A stretch of 64,000 nt of DNA from Actinacidiphila bryophytorum (GCF_016916835.1 NZ_JAFFIX010000011.1:62001-126000); one strand, 5' to 3'. Numbered from the stretch's first letter, positions 25,383-34,930 are shown. The notes: generated by a model not told the origin, from the sequence alone. Translations and numbers: made by a program.

Positions 25383-28217
25383 TCACCCCACGGACGAGTA
25401 GGCGACGACGCCCCGCAGCAGCCCGTCCACGGCCTTGCGGGCGTTGCGCCGGACGGGGCTGTCGTCGGGTGCGGCATTGCCGATCTGGCCGAGCACGTCG
25501 ATGAGCTGCTTGCACCAGCGCACGAAGTCACCGGCGGGCATGTCGGCGTCGGTGAGCACCGCGTCGAGGTTGTGGCCCGACGCCCACCGGTAGGCCGGCC
25601 AGGCGAAGCCCAGGTCGGGTTCGCGCTGGCCGACGCCCTCGGTCTGGTTGATCTTGTGGTCCTCCTCCAGGGCGTCGAGCCGGCCCCAGATGCGTACCAT
25701 CTCGCCGAGTGCCGCCCGTGCGTTGCCGCTGGGCAGCTTGGGGGCGGCCGCGTCGTCTGCCTGGCGGGACTCGAAGACCAGCGCCGAGGCGCACGCGGCC
25801 AGTTCCGCGGGTCCCAGGCCGTCCCACACCCCGTCGCGCAGGCACTCGCTGGCCAGCAGGTCCAGCTCGCCGTACAGCCGGGCGAGCCGGCGGCCCTCGG
25901 GGGTGACCTGGTCGCCCTTGAGGTAGTCCAGCTCGGTCAGGACGGCGCAGACCCGGTCGAAGGTCCTGGCGATGGTGTTGGTGCGGCCCTCGATGCGCCG
26001 CTCCAGCTGCTGGGTGTCGCGGCGCAGCCGGTGGTAGCGCTCGGCCCAGCGGGCGTGGTCCTCGCGCTCGTCGCAGCCGTGGCAGGGGTGGGCGCGGATG
26101 GCGCCGCGCAGCCGGGCGATCTCGGTGTCGTCGGCGGCGGGCGAGCGCTCCTTGCGGTGCCGGGAGGGCACCGCCCAGCCGGCGGTGCCGGCCTTGCTGC
26201 GCATCGCGGAGGCCAGGTCGCGGCGGGACTGCGGGCTGCGCGGGTTGAACGACTTGGGGATGCGCATGCGGTCGAGCGCCTCGACGGGCACCGGGAAGTC
26301 CAGCTGGGCCAGCCGTTTGACCTGGCGCTCGGCGGTGAGCACCAGCGGGCGCGGCCCGTCGTGGTATTCGCCGTCGCGCGGGTGGTGGCCGCCGGCGCGG
26401 CCGGCCGGCACCCCGGGTTCGAGGACCAGGGCGAGGCCGGCGTACTTGCCCGCGGGGACGTGGATGATGTCGCCGGGCTTGAGCTTCTCCAGCGCGTCGG
26501 AGGCCGCGGCCCTGCGCTGGACGGCGCCCTGCCGCGACAGGTCGGCCTCGCGGTCCTTGAGTTCCCTGCGGAGCCGCATGTACTCGTCGAAGTCGCCGAG
26601 GTGGCAGGTCATCGACTGCTGGTAGCCGTCGAGCCCCTCCTCGTTGCGCTGCACCTGCTTGGAGATGCCGACGACCGAGCGGTCGGCCTGGAACTGCGCG
26701 AAGGACGTCTCCAGCAGTTCGCGGGAGCGGTGCCTGCCGAACTGGCCGACGAGGTTGACCGCCATGTTGTACGACGGTTTGAAGGACGACCGCAGCGGAT
26801 ACGTCCGGGTGCCGGCCAGGCCCGCGACGGCGCCGGGGTCGAAACCGCGCTGCCACAGCACCACGGCGTGGCCCTCGACGTCGATGCCGCGGCGGCCGGC
26901 ACGTCCGGTGAGCTGGGTGTACTCGCCGGGGGTGATGTCGGCGTGCATCTCGCCGTTCCACTTGACGAGCTTTTCCAGCACCACAGAGCGCGCCGGCATG
27001 TTGATGCCCAGTGCCAGGGTCTCGGTCGCGAAGACCGCCTTGACCAGGCCCTTGACGAACAGCTCCTCCACGACCTCCTTGAAGGCCGGCAGCATTCCGG
27101 CGTGGTGGGCGGCGATGCCGCGCTCCAGGCCTTCCAGCCACTCGAAGTAGCCGAGGACGTGCAGGTCCTCGTCGGGGATGGCGCGGGTGCGCTCCTCGAC
27201 GATGGCGCGGACCCGCATGCGGGCCTCGTCGTTGTTCAGCCGCAGCCCGGCGAAGAGGCACTGCTGCACGGCGGCCTCGCAGCCGGCCCGGCTGAAGATG
27301 AAGGTGATCGCGGGCAGCAGGCCCTCGTTGTCCAGCCGGTCGATGACCTCGGCGCGGCTGGGCGTCCAGACCCGGCTGCGCGCCCTGCGCTCCCGCTCGC
27401 GGTCGGCTTCCTTGCCGCGCTTGGCCCGCGGGTGGTAGCTGCGCTGGTTCTCCATGCGGGCGAGGCGTTCGAGGTCGGCGTTGACCTCGCGGCGGCCGCG
27501 GGTGGCGCTCGCGCCGGCCTTCTCCTCGAACAGGTCGTACATCCGGCGTCCTGCCAGGACGTGCTGCCACAGCGGGACGGGGCGGTGCTCGGAGACGATG
27601 ACCTCGGTGTCGCCGCGTACGGTGTCCAGCCAGTCGCCGAACTCCTCGGCGTTGGAGACGGTCGCGGACAGCGAGACCAGGGTGACGGACTGCGGGAGGT
27701 GGATGATCACCTCTTCCCAGACGGCGCCGCGGAAGCGGTCGGAGAGGTAGTGCACCTCGTCCATGACCACGTAGCCGAGGCCGTCGAGGGCGGCCGAGCC
27801 CGCGTAGAGCATGTTGCGCAGCACCTCGGTGGTCATGACGATCACCGGTGCGTCGCCGTTGACGCTGTTGTCACCGGTGAGCAGGCCGACCTTCTCTGCG
27901 CCGTACCGCTTGGCCAGGTCGTTGTACTTCTGGTTGGACAGGGCCTTGATCGGGGTGGTGTAGAAGCACTTGCGGCCCTCGGCGAGTGCGAGGTGGACGG
28001 CGAACTCGCCGACGATGGTCTTGCCCGATCCGGTGGGGGCGGCGACCAGGACGCCGCTGCCGGCCTCCAGCGCCTGGCAGGCCTCTATCTGGAACGGGTC
28101 GAGGCCGAACTCGTACAGCTCGCGGAACTGTGCGAGTGCGGTGGCGTTCTCTGCGGCGCGGCGACGGCTGGCGGCGTAGCGCTCGGCTGGCGACATGTCT
28201 TCTGTCATCTCGCTCAT
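25383..28217 (-). CDS. helY: Ski2-like DEAD/DEAH-box RNA helicase (HelY type)
   Basis: A 944-residue superfamily 2 helicase. Motif I is APTGSGKT, Ia TTPIKALSNQ, II DEVH (VVMDEVHYLS), III SATV, and motif VI QLTGRAGRRGID. A beta-barrel/stalk and a C-terminal DSHCT-like region (FVRWCKQLIDVLGQIGNAAP) follow, as in Mtr4/Ski2 proteins. Probable role in cytoplasmic RNA turnover. ATG 28217 is preceded by GGTAGG; an ATG at 28208 (TEDMSPAERYA) is an alternative. In actinobacteria this gene commonly sits at the end of the pafBC-tat region, as here. Confidence 0.92.
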   Translation of the reverse strand: MSEMTEDMSPAERYAASRRRAAENATALAQFRELYEFGLDPFQIEACQALEAGSGVLVAAPTGSGKTIVGEFAVHLALAEGRKCFYTTPIKALSNQKYNDLAKRYGAEKVGLLTGDNSVNGDAPVIVMTTEVLRNMLYAGSAALDGLGYVVMDEVHYLSDRFRGAVWEEVIIHLPQSVTLVSLSATVSNAEEFGDWLDTVRGDTEVIVSEHRPVPLWQHVLAGRRMYDLFEEKAGASATRGRREVNADLERLARMENQRSYHPRAKRGKEADRERERRARSRVWTPSRAEVIDRLDNEGLLPAITFIFSRAGCEAAVQQCLFAGLRLNNDEARMRVRAIVEERTRAIPDEDLHVLGYFEWLEGLERGIAAHHAGMLPAFKEVVEELFVKGLVKAVFATETLALGINMPARSVVLEKLVKWNGEMHADITPGEYTQLTGRAGRRGIDVEGHAVVLWQRGFDPGAVAGLAGTRTYPLRSSFKPSYNMAVNLVGQFGRHRSRELLETSFAQFQADRSVVGISKQVQRNEEGLDGYQQSMTCHLGDFDEYMRLRRELKDREADLSRQGAVQRRAAASDALEKLKPGDIIHVPAGKYAGLALVLEPGVPAGRAGGHHPRDGEYHDGPRPLVLTAERQVKRLAQLDFPVPVEALDRMRIPKSFNPRSPQSRRDLASAMRSKAGTAGWAVPSRHRKERSPAADDTEIARLRGAIRAHPCHGCDEREDHARWAERYHRLRRDTQQLERRIEGRTNTIARTFDRVCAVLTELDYLKGDQVTPEGRRLARLYGELDLLASECLRDGVWDGLGPAELAACASALVFESRQADDAAAPKLPSGNARAALGEMVRIWGRLDALEEDHKINQTEGVGQREPDLGFAWPAYRWASGHNLDAVLTDADMPAGDFVRWCKQLIDVLGQIGNAAPDDSPVRRNARKAVDGLLRGVVAYSSVG

Positions 28218-28304
28218 GAGCCTACCCGGCGGCACCGACACACCGCGTGATCTTTGTTTCTTCCGGAGGGCAGGGTTGCCGGCGCCCGGCGGCGGACGCG
28301 CTGC

Positions 28305-29192
28305 TCAGACCAGCAGCCGCAGCGCCCCGGGCACGGTCTCGGCCTCCAGCGGCAGCGGCCCGACCCGCTCGCCGTCGGCGTAGCCGGTGACGCCCTCCGC
28401 GTGCAGCCGGACCCGGGCGGCGCGGTGCACGGTGACCACCGGGTGGCGCGGGTGGGAGCCGCTGTAGACCAGCGGGAAGACCCGCAGCAGGGTGCGGCGG
28501 CTGCACGGACCGACCACGCAGATGTCGAAGAGCCCGTCGTCCATCTCGGCGTCGGCGCACATCCGCATGCCGCCGCCGTAGGAGGAGCCGTTGCCGACCG
28601 CGATCAAGGTGGCGTCCAGCTCCCGCTCGGGGGCGTCGTCGAACTGCACGCGGTAGTGGATGGGGCGCAGCGCCGCCAGTTCGACCAGCATCGCCGCGTC
28701 GTACCTGAAGCGGCCCCTGGGCCAGCTCATCCGGTTGCCCCGGTCGTTGACCCGGGAGTCGAAACCGGAGGCCAGGACGGTGCCGAACCAGCGCTCGCCG
28801 ATCCTGCCGAGGTCGAGCGCGCGGGTGCGCCCGGCGGCCAGCGCCTCGGCTATCGCGGTGCCGGCCGCGGCGGGCTTGCGCACCGGCAGGCCGCTGACCC
28901 GGGCGAAGTCGTTGCCGGTGCCGGCCGCGACGATGCCCAGCGGGGTGTCGGTGCCGGCCACCGCCTGCAGGGCGAGCGAGACCATGCCGTCGCCGCCGAC
29001 CGCCACGAGGGCTCCGGTGCCGCCGTCCACGGCCTTGTGCGCCCGCTCCAGGGCGTCGGCGGCGTCGGTGCCGACGACGGTGCCTACGGTCAGGCCGGCC
29101 GCGCGCAGGGCGGCGGTGGCGGGTGCTGCGGCCAGCGCGCCGCGGCCGCGGCCGGCGGTGGGGTTGACGAGCAGGGTGATGTCGGTGGTCAC
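28305..29192 (-). CDS. diacylglycerol kinase family lipid kinase
   Basis: A 295-residue DagK/YegS-type kinase. The N-terminal nucleotide-binding domain shows LLVNPTAGRGRG, the GGDGM motif (VAVGGDGMVSLAL) and GTGNDFAR. The C-terminal beta-sandwich has VGNGSSYGGGMRMCADA and DGLFDICVVG. It phosphorylates diacylglycerol or a similar lipid at the membrane surface. GTG 29192 (VTTDITLLVNP) is chosen because the core begins there; the open frame continues further into the tatC gene. It follows tatC by 17 bp and is probably cotranscribed. Confidence 0.88.
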   Translation of the reverse strand: MTTDITLLVNPTAGRGRGALAAAPATAALRAAGLTVGTVVGTDAADALERAHKAVDGGTGALVAVGGDGMVSLALQAVAGTDTPLGIVAAGTGNDFARVSGLPVRKPAAAGTAIAEALAAGRTRALDLGRIGERWFGTVLASGFDSRVNDRGNRMSWPRGRFRYDAAMLVELAALRPIHYRVQFDDAPERELDATLIAVGNGSSYGGGMRMCADAEMDDGLFDICVVGPCSRRTLLRVFPLVYSGSHPRHPVVTVHRAARVRLHAEGVTGYADGERVGPLPLEAETVPGALRLLV

Positions 29193-29209
29193 GGGTGGGG
29201 CCGGCGGCG

Positions 29210-30136
29210 TCAGGTCGCGTCGTCGTAGTCGTCGCCGCGCCCGTCGTCCAGCGAGGAGTCGGCGTCGATCTGCTCGGGGATGTGGTCGAGGCTGGAGGCC
29301 TGGTCCGGGTCGAGCGCGAAGTCCGGGTCGGCCGCGCGGCGGCGGGCGCGCCGGGAGTCGTTGAAGAAGCAGACGCCCAGGGCCATGAAGTACAGCAGCA
29401 CGATGGGTGCGGCCAGCAGGCACATGGTGAGCGGGTCGCCGGTGGGCGTGGCGACCGCGGCGAAGACGGTGATGCCTATCACCATGCCGCGCCACCAGCC
29501 GAGCATGCGCTTGCCGGTGACCATGCCGGTGAAGTTCAGCAGCACCAGCACCAGCGGCAGTTCGAAGGCCAGGCCGAAGACGATGACCAGCCGCACCACC
29601 AGGTCGAGGAAGTCGTCAAGCGGCAGCAGGTTGGTGGTGTCGTCCGGCACGAAGCCGATCATGATCCTGGCGGTCTGCGGCAGGATCTCGTACGCCAGCA
29701 CCGCGCCGCCGAGGAAGAGCGGCACACCGGCGCCGACGAAGCCCAGCGTGTAGCGCTTCTCGTTCTTGTGCAGGCCGGGGGCGAGGAAGCCCCACAGCTG
29801 GTAGAGCCAGATCGGGGACGCGCCGACCACGCCGGCCATCAGCGAGACCTTCAGGGCGATGGAGAAGCCGCCCATCAGACCGCTGACGGTCATCTGCGCG
29901 CAGGCCTCCTGCGCGACCTTGCCCGCGGCCTCGCCCTTGGTGCGGCACTGCACGCCGTCCGGGATGCGCTGCTGCAGCAGGTGGATGATGTCCTTGTAGA
30001 AGAACGCCGCCACGACGGTGATGACGATGATCGCGAGCACCGACTTGAACAGCCGGTTGCGCAGCTCACGCAGGTGGTCCGCGAGCGGCATCCGCCCCTC
30101 GGGGTCCTTCTCCTGCTTGCGGGCAGTCTTGAGCAC
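29210..30136 (-). CDS. tatC: Sec-independent protein translocase TatC
   Basis: A 308-residue, six-helix membrane protein, the twin-arginine signal receptor. It has the conserved MPLADHLRELRNRLF N-terminus, FLAPGLHKNEKRYTLGF, and PTGDPLTMCLLAAPIVLLYF. The C-terminus has an acidic cytoplasmic tail. GTG 30136 (VLKTARKQEKD) follows GACGAGGACG; the frame is open further upstream without support. It lies 103 bp downstream of tatA. Many predicted secreted enzymes in this organism may depend on it. Confidence 0.95.
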   Translation of the reverse strand: MLKTARKQEKDPEGRMPLADHLRELRNRLFKSVLAIIVITVVAAFFYKDIIHLLQQRIPDGVQCRTKGEAAGKVAQEACAQMTVSGLMGGFSIALKVSLMAGVVGASPIWLYQLWGFLAPGLHKNEKRYTLGFVGAGVPLFLGGAVLAYEILPQTARIMIGFVPDDTTNLLPLDDFLDLVVRLVIVFGLAFELPLVLVLLNFTGMVTGKRMLGWWRGMVIGITVFAAVATPTGDPLTMCLLAAPIVLLYFMALGVCFFNDSRRARRRAADPDFALDPDQASSLDHIPEQIDADSSLDDGRGDDYDDAT

Positions 30137-30239
30137 CCACGTCCTCGTCTCGTACGGGCAGCCGTCGGCAGCGTGTCTCGGCTTGGTCGTGTCCCTGGAG
30201 CCTGCGGCCGGCCGGCGGGCGCCGGCGGCCGGTGGCCGG

Positions 30240-30521
30240 TCAGCTGGTGGTGGTGCGCTCCTGGTCGGCGACCGGGCGGGCGCTCGCGGTGTCACCGGGG
30301 GCGGCCTGGATCGTACGGGTCGGCGCCTGCTCCTGTGCGGCGGTGCCGGACTGGGCCGGGGGCGTCGGGTCGTCGTTCTTCATCGCCTTGGCCTCGCTCT
30401 TGAGGATGCGGGCCGACTTGCCGAGCGACCTGGCCATGTCGGGCAGCTTCTTGGCGCCGAAGAGCAGGATGACGACGAGAAGGATCAGGACGAGCTCAAG
30501 GGGCTTGAGATTGCCGAGCAT
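30240..30521 (-). CDS. tatA: Sec-independent protein translocase TatA
   Basis: A 93-residue protein. One N-terminal membrane helix ([20 protein letters not shown]) ends with the conserved FGxKKLP hinge, an amphipathic helix follows ([20 protein letters not shown]), and the tail is disordered. It oligomerises to form the pore with TatC. ATG 30521 follows AAGGTAG. Confidence 0.95.
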   Translation of the reverse strand: MLGNLKPLELVLILLVVILLFGAKKLPDMARSLGKSARILKSEAKAMKNDDPTPPAQSGTAAQEQAPTRTIQAAPGDTASARPVADQERTTTS

Positions 30522-30758
30522 GATGGGTCTACCTTCTCACCGGGTTGGCGGCGTGGTCCGTGCGGTACGTCTGCGGCGGCCGGTGGTCGGACGAATTCCG
30601 GCTTCCGCATACGCAAGGATCGTAGCGTGCACCGGTGAACGCCGGAATATGCGCCGGAATCCACCGGGTTGCGGCCCTGCCGCGGTCCGTTCCACATCGT
30701 GCCGGGACCGCTCGGGTCGCCGGGTCAGCGTACCTTCACCTGCGGCTGCGCGGCAGGC

Positions 30759-30962
30759 TCAGCGGCGGGTGATCTCGCCGGCCCGCCTCGCCACCGGGGC
30801 CGCGGCCCGCTGCAGCCGGTCCCCCGCGGCGGCCAGCGCCTCACCGCTGGCGGCCACCTGGGCGGCCAGTTCGCGCACCGCGGTGAAGACCCGGGCGGCG
30901 AAGAAGGCGAGCACCGCGAGCCCCGCCGCGGCCAGGCCGACGCTGAGGAAGATCCACCACAT
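30759..30962 (-). CDS. small single-pass membrane protein
   Basis: A 67-residue protein. An N-terminal hydrophobic helix (WWIFLSVGLAAAGLAVLAFF) is followed by an amphipathic helical tail (residues 28-67). No domain is recognised. It lies 11 bp after the zinc-ribbon gene in the pafBC-tat gene string, a position where streptomycetes often encode such a protein. Confidence 0.7.
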   Translation of the reverse strand: MWWIFLSVGLAAAGLAVLAFFAARVFTAVRELAAQVAASGEALAAAGDRLQRAAAPVARRAGEITRR

Positions 30963-30973
30963 GGTCCGGCAGC

Positions 30974-31219
30974 CTACCGCTGGAGCCGCATCGTACGGAC
31001 GCCGCCGACGGTCAGCAGCTCCACGATCCGCTCCCCCGCCGGCTTGCGCACCGCCTCGCCGCACTCGGGGCAGGTGAAGGAGTAGAAGGTGGTGCGGGCG
31101 CTGCCGCCGATGGCCAGCCGCAGGTCGTCGGCGCCCAGCTCGAAGCTGGTCCTGCAGTGCGGGCAGCCGGCCCGGAAGACGACCGGTCCTGCGGCGGGCG
31201 GGGGAAGGGTCGCCGTCAT
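30974..31219 (-). CDS. zinc-ribbon protein
   Basis: An 81-residue protein with two CxxC knuckles, CPHC (residues 19-22) and CPECGE (residues 50-53), 27 residues apart, forming a likely Zn ribbon. It starts 10 bp after the pafC stop and is probably in the same operon. Function unknown; a nucleic-acid or protein interaction role is only a guess. Confidence 0.75.
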   Translation of the reverse strand: MTATLPPPAAGPVVFRAGCPHCRTSFELGADDLRLAIGGSARTTFYSFTCPECGEAVRKPAGERIVELLTVGGVRTMRLQR

Positions 31220-31229
31220 CGGGGCCGCC

Positions 31230-32186
31230 TCACTCCCCGTACCCGGCCAGGGCGAGCACCGCCGCGTCCCGCGCGTCGCCGGCCAGCGCGGCGGGCGAGA
31301 CGATCCGGCCGTCGCGGCCCAGCCGCAGCGCCAGCCGGCGCAGCGAACCGGGGTCGGGGGTGCGCAGGGTGATCCGCAGGCCGCCGTCGGGCAGCTCCTC
31401 GGCGCTGTCGTGCGGGTAGTACTCGGCGACCCAGCGCCCGCCGGGACCCACCTCCACGACGACCTCGGGGTCGTCGCCCGCGGGCTGCACCAGGCCCTGC
31501 GACAGGTCGCGCGGCTCGATGCGCGGCGGGTCGGACGGCTCGTCCAGCAGCCGGATCTCGGCGACCCGGTCCAGCCGGAAGGTCCGCCGGTCCTCCGAGA
31601 GCCGGCACCAGCCCTCGACGTAGGTGTGGCCGACGGTGAACAGCCGGATCGGGTCGACCTCCCGCTCGGTGAGCGCGTCGCGGGCCGGCGAGTAGTAGCG
31701 CATCCACAGCCGGCGCCGCTCGGTGATGGCCCGGTCGACGGTCGCGAAGACGCTGCCCTCGGCCTCGAAGGTCACCGACAGCTGGCCGCTGCCGCCCGCC
31801 GCCTCGCCCGCGGCGGCCTCCAGCTTGGTGCCGGCCCGCAGCAGCGCCTGCCGGTCGCTGTCCCGCAGGCCCGGCAGGTTCGCCACCGCACGGGCGGCGA
31901 CCAGCAGCGCGGTGGCCTCGTCCGCGGCCAGCCGCAGCGGCTGGGCGACGTCGTCGGCGGTGCCCGGGTTGTGCCACCAGATGCGCTCGCCGTCGGTGTC
32001 GATGTCGAGCAGGTCGCCGCCGCGGAAGCTGGTGCCGCACAGCGGCAGGACGTTGAGGTCGCCGATCAGCTCGGCCTCGCTGACCCCGAAGGCCCGCGCG
32101 ACCTCGCTGACCCGGGCGCCGGGCCGCTCGCGCAGATAGGTGACCAGCGACAGCATCCTGCGGGTCTGGTCGATCGCGTTGCTCAT
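31230..32186 (-). CDS. pafC: WYL-domain transcriptional regulator PafC
   Basis: A 318-residue HTH-WYL protein. The N-terminal winged helix (residues 5-60, MLSLVTYLRERPGARVSEVA) is followed by a WYL domain (RRLWMRYYSPARDALTEREV, then VEGWCRLSEDRRTFRLDRV) and a C-terminal WCX extension. With PafB it forms the activator of the LexA-independent DNA damage response in actinobacteria. ATG 32186 is 43 bp after the pafB stop, so the two are cotranscribed. Despite the name, this pair is not needed for pupylation. Confidence 0.92.
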   Translation of the reverse strand: MSNAIDQTRRMLSLVTYLRERPGARVSEVARAFGVSEAELIGDLNVLPLCGTSFRGGDLLDIDTDGERIWWHNPGTADDVAQPLRLAADEATALLVAARAVANLPGLRDSDRQALLRAGTKLEAAAGEAAGGSGQLSVTFEAEGSVFATVDRAITERRRLWMRYYSPARDALTEREVDPIRLFTVGHTYVEGWCRLSEDRRTFRLDRVAEIRLLDEPSDPPRIEPRDLSQGLVQPAGDDPEVVVEVGPGGRWVAEYYPHDSAEELPDGGLRITLRTPDPGSLRRLALRLGRDGRIVSPAALAGDARDAAVLALAGYGE

Positions 32187-32229
32187 ACGGTGTCCCGCCT
32201 GCTCGTGCCCTGCCTGCCCTGCCCCGCGC

Positions 32230-33168
32230 TCATCCCTTGGCCACCGCACGCAGCCGGTCGAGCACCTCGGTGCGCAGCTCCTGCGGCGCCATCACGACCA
32301 CGTCGGGGCCGAACTCGGCGAGCCACGCGTCCAGGCCGTGCCCGTAGGGCACCTCCAGCTCGTCCCAGTCGGCGTCGACCGGGGTGGTGGCCACCGCCCT
32401 GGCCCGCAGCGGGTAGCCGCTGTCGCGGCGCAGCCGGATCGTGGCGGTGGTGGTGGCGCCCTCGCCCGCCCAGCGCGCGACGGTCTCGCGTACGTCCACG
32501 TGCGCGGGCACCTCGGCGGTGAAGGCGCCGCGCGCCTTGACCCGGCCGCTGATCCTCGAGAGCCGGAAGACCCGCACGGCCCCGCGGTCCCGGTCGTAGC
32601 CGGCCAGGTACCAGTGGCCGCGCCAGCACTCCAGCGCCCACGGCTCGACCTGCCGCGGCTCGGGGCGCACCGCGTTGGCCTTGCGGTAGTCGAAGGCGAC
32701 GGCCCGCCGCTCCCGGGTCGCCAGCATCAGCGCCTCGAAGGCCGGCTCGGGGGTGGGGATGCGCGGTTCGAGGGCGCTGTGGGTGTCCTCGAACGGCACA
32801 CCGGCCGCGCGGAGCTTCTGCAGCGCACCGCTGGCCGCCTCGGCGAGCCTGGCCTGCTGCCAGACCTTCGCGGCCAGCGCGAGGGCGGCGGCCTCCTCGG
32901 GGTCCAGCGCGATGTCCGGCAGCCGGTTGCGGTCGCGGCGGGCGAGGTAGCCGAACTCGCCGTCGAGGTTCTCCACGGTGTCGATGACCAGGCCCAGTTC
33001 GCGCAGGTCGTCCTTGTCGCGCTCGAACATCCGGTTGAAGGAGTCGTCCGAGGTGACCTCGTGGTAGGCCTCGATGGAGGCTCGCAGCTCGCGCTTGCTG
33101 ACCGGACGCCGGGTGTTCATCAGGCACAGCGCCAGGTTCATCAGCCGCTCGGCCTTGGCAATCGCCAC
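32230..33168 (-). CDS. pafB: WYL-domain transcriptional regulator PafB
   Basis: A 312-residue HTH-WYL protein, paralogue of PafC. The HTH begins at residue 5 (KAERLMNLALCLMNTRRPVS, then FERDKDDLRELGL). The WYL domain reads AVAFDYRKANAVRPEPRQV and GHWYLAGYDRDRGAVRVFRL. GTG 33168 follows AGAAGGGG. It is the first gene of the string running to the helicase; a terminator upstream (33366-33397) separates it from the FKBP gene, so a promoter probably lies in 33169-33365. Confidence 0.93.
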   Translation of the reverse strand: MAIAKAERLMNLALCLMNTRRPVSKRELRASIEAYHEVTSDDSFNRMFERDKDDLRELGLVIDTVENLDGEFGYLARRDRNRLPDIALDPEEAAALALAAKVWQQARLAEAASGALQKLRAAGVPFEDTHSALEPRIPTPEPAFEALMLATRERRAVAFDYRKANAVRPEPRQVEPWALECWRGHWYLAGYDRDRGAVRVFRLSRISGRVKARGAFTAEVPAHVDVRETVARWAGEGATTTATIRLRRDSGYPLRARAVATTPVDADWDELEVPYGHGLDAWLAEFGPDVVVMAPQELRTEVLDRLRAVAKG

Positions 33169-33365
33169 GCCCGCACCCCTTCTCTTGTGTTCGCTCGCCT
33201 CCGGTCGCTCAGACCCGATGTCGACGGTCGATCGTGCTCGATCCGCTCGTGCCTCACGGACCTCCGCGCGTGCTCCCTTTCGACACCGGCGCGACCTTCG
33301 GCTCGCTCACCCAGGCGTACCGTCGGACCGCGTCCCCACCGGTCACACACGAACCGTATCGAAGA

Positions 33366-33397
33366 GCGGTCCCCCCGGTGGTGTCCGGGGGGACCGC
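33366..33397 (-). terminator. terminator after the cytosolic FKBP gene
   Basis: Perfect 13-bp stem GCGGTCCCCCCGG (33366-33378), loop TGGTGT, complement 33385-33397, immediately after the FKBP stop codon. It separates the FKBP genes from the pafBC operon. Confidence 0.85.
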
Positions 33398-33401
33398 CGC
33401 G

Positions 33402-33773
33402 TCAGACCGCGACCAGGTCGCAGACGAAGATCAGCGTCTCGCCCGGCTTGATGGAGCCGCCGGCGCCGCGGTCGCCGTAGGCCAGGTGGGCCGGGATGGT
33501 CAGCTGGCGGCGCCCGCCGACCTTCATGCCCTGCACGCCCTGGTCCCAGCCGGCGATGACCTGGCCGACGCCGAGCCTGAACTGCAGCGGCGCGCCGCGG
33601 TTCCAGCTGGCGTCGAACTCCTCACCGGAGGAGAAGGCCACGCCGACGTAGTGGACGGAGACGGTGTCGCCCGCCTTCGCGACCGGGCCGTCGCCCTCCC
33701 AGATGTCCTTGATCTCCAGGTCGGCCGGCGGTTCGCCGCCCGGGAAGTCGATCTCGGGCTTCTCGATGCTCAC
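33402..33773 (-). CDS. cytosolic FKBP-type peptidyl-prolyl isomerase
   Basis: A 123-residue single-domain FKBP. Typical elements are VSVHYVGVAFSSGEEFDASW, VIAGWDQGVQGMKVGGRRQL and IPAHLAYGDRGAGGSIKPGE. It catalyses cis-trans proline isomerisation. GTG 33773 follows AAGGAG with good spacing. It lies 38 bp after the secreted two-domain FKBP gene and ends in a strong hairpin. Such FKBPs are regularly found next to pafA in actinomycetes; no direct role in pupylation is known to me. Confidence 0.94.
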   Translation of the reverse strand: MSIEKPEIDFPGGEPPADLEIKDIWEGDGPVAKAGDTVSVHYVGVAFSSGEEFDASWNRGAPLQFRLGVGQVIAGWDQGVQGMKVGGRRQLTIPAHLAYGDRGAGGSIKPGETLIFVCDLVAV

Positions 33774-33811
33774 TTCGATGCTCCTTGTGGTTGCAGGCAA
33801 CCGGGACAGTC

Positions 33812-34828
33812 TTACAGAACCGCGATGATGTCCACCGAGAAGACCAGCGTCGCGTTCGCCGGCACCGGCCCGTTGGCCTGGTCCTTGTACGCCAGGGCGG
33901 GCGGCGTCACGAGCATGACCCGGCTGCCGACCTTCTTCCCGGTCAGGCCCTGGGTCCACCCCGGGATGACGCTGGACAGCGGGAACTGCGTGACCTGGTT
34001 GCGGGAGTAGCTGGAGTCGAACTCCTTGCCGGTGTCCCACAGGACGCCCTTGTACTGCACGACCAGGGTGTCGCTGGCCTTGACCGCCTTGCCGTCGCCC
34101 TCCAGCACGTAGTTGGAGACCAGCTTGGTGGGCGCCTTGGTCTTGGGCACGGTGAGCGACGGGGCCTTGCCGTCGGTGTTGGTGCCGACCTTGGGCAGGT
34201 TCGCGTCGGTCTGCGGGACGACGGTGCCCTTCGCCGAGTCCTTGCCTGTGTAGACGTTGAGCACGTCCACGACGAAGACCAGGGTGTCGGTGCCCTTGAT
34301 GCCGGCCTGGGCGTTGCCCGTCGTGCCGTAGCCGAGGGCCGGCGGGATGGCCGCGATGACCCTGCTGTTCTGCTTGGCGCCGATCACCGCCTGCTCGAAG
34401 CCCGGGATGACCGCCTGGGTGCCGGTCTGGAAGGCGTAGGGCGCCTTGCCGAAGTTGGTGTCGAACACCTTCGCGGTGCTCCACACCTGGCCCAGATAGT
34501 TCACCTGAACGATGTCACCGGAAGCGATCGCGGCACCCTTGCCGGGGATCAGCGTCTTGACGGCGAGGTCGGTGGACGGGGTGCCGGTGCCCTTGGCCAC
34601 GGTCGGCTTGGAGCCGAAGGCGGTGCCGCCGGTGACCGCGGGCACCGGGCCGCTGACGATCTTGGTGCTGGGGGTCGCACTGGGCGTGGCACTGGGCGAC
34701 GCGCTCGGCGAGTCCGAGGGCGAAGGCGAGTTGGAGGCCGCTGAATCGCTCTTCTTGGTGTCCTTGCCGCAGCCGGCGGCGGTGAGCATGAGCGCGGGCA
34801 CGGCGAGCAATGCGGAGCGTCGGCGCAC
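33812..34828 (-). CDS. lipoprotein with two FKBP-type isomerase domains
   Basis: A 338-residue exported isomerase. The lipobox is TAAGC (Cys at residue 20), then a Ser/Pro-rich linker, then FKBP domain 1 (about 100-200, VQVNYLGQVWSTAKVFDTNF, GYGTTGNAQAGIKG) and FKBP domain 2 (about 240-338, VQYKGVLWDTGKEFDSSYSR). Domain 2 reads LAYKDQANGPVPAN in place of the common AYG...GP.IP loop, so its activity may be altered. GTG 34828 follows GAGGGAA. Predicted to fold proteins outside the membrane; the neighbour encodes the cytosolic counterpart. Confidence 0.9.
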   Translation of the reverse strand: MRRRSALLAVPALMLTAAGCGKDTKKSDSAASNSPSPSDSPSASPSATPSATPSTKIVSGPVPAVTGGTAFGSKPTVAKGTGTPSTDLAVKTLIPGKGAAIASGDIVQVNYLGQVWSTAKVFDTNFGKAPYAFQTGTQAVIPGFEQAVIGAKQNSRVIAAIPPALGYGTTGNAQAGIKGTDTLVFVVDVLNVYTGKDSAKGTVVPQTDANLPKVGTNTDGKAPSLTVPKTKAPTKLVSNYVLEGDGKAVKASDTLVVQYKGVLWDTGKEFDSSYSRNQVTQFPLSSVIPGWTQGLTGKKVGSRVMLVTPPALAYKDQANGPVPANATLVFSVDIIAVL

Positions 34829-34899
34829 GGATTCCCTCGGTTCGGGTAGGTGTCGGGGTCGGAGGTTGGTGATACCGCCCCACACCCTACGGCGTGCCG

Positions 34900-34930
34900 C
34901 AGGCCCCGTACGAGTTCCGTACGGGGCCTG
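34900..34930 (-). terminator. terminator after pafA
   Basis: Perfect 13-bp stem CAGGCCCCGTACG (34900-34912), loop AGTTC, complement 34918-34930, between the pafA stop and the start of the FKBP lipoprotein gene. Confidence 0.82.
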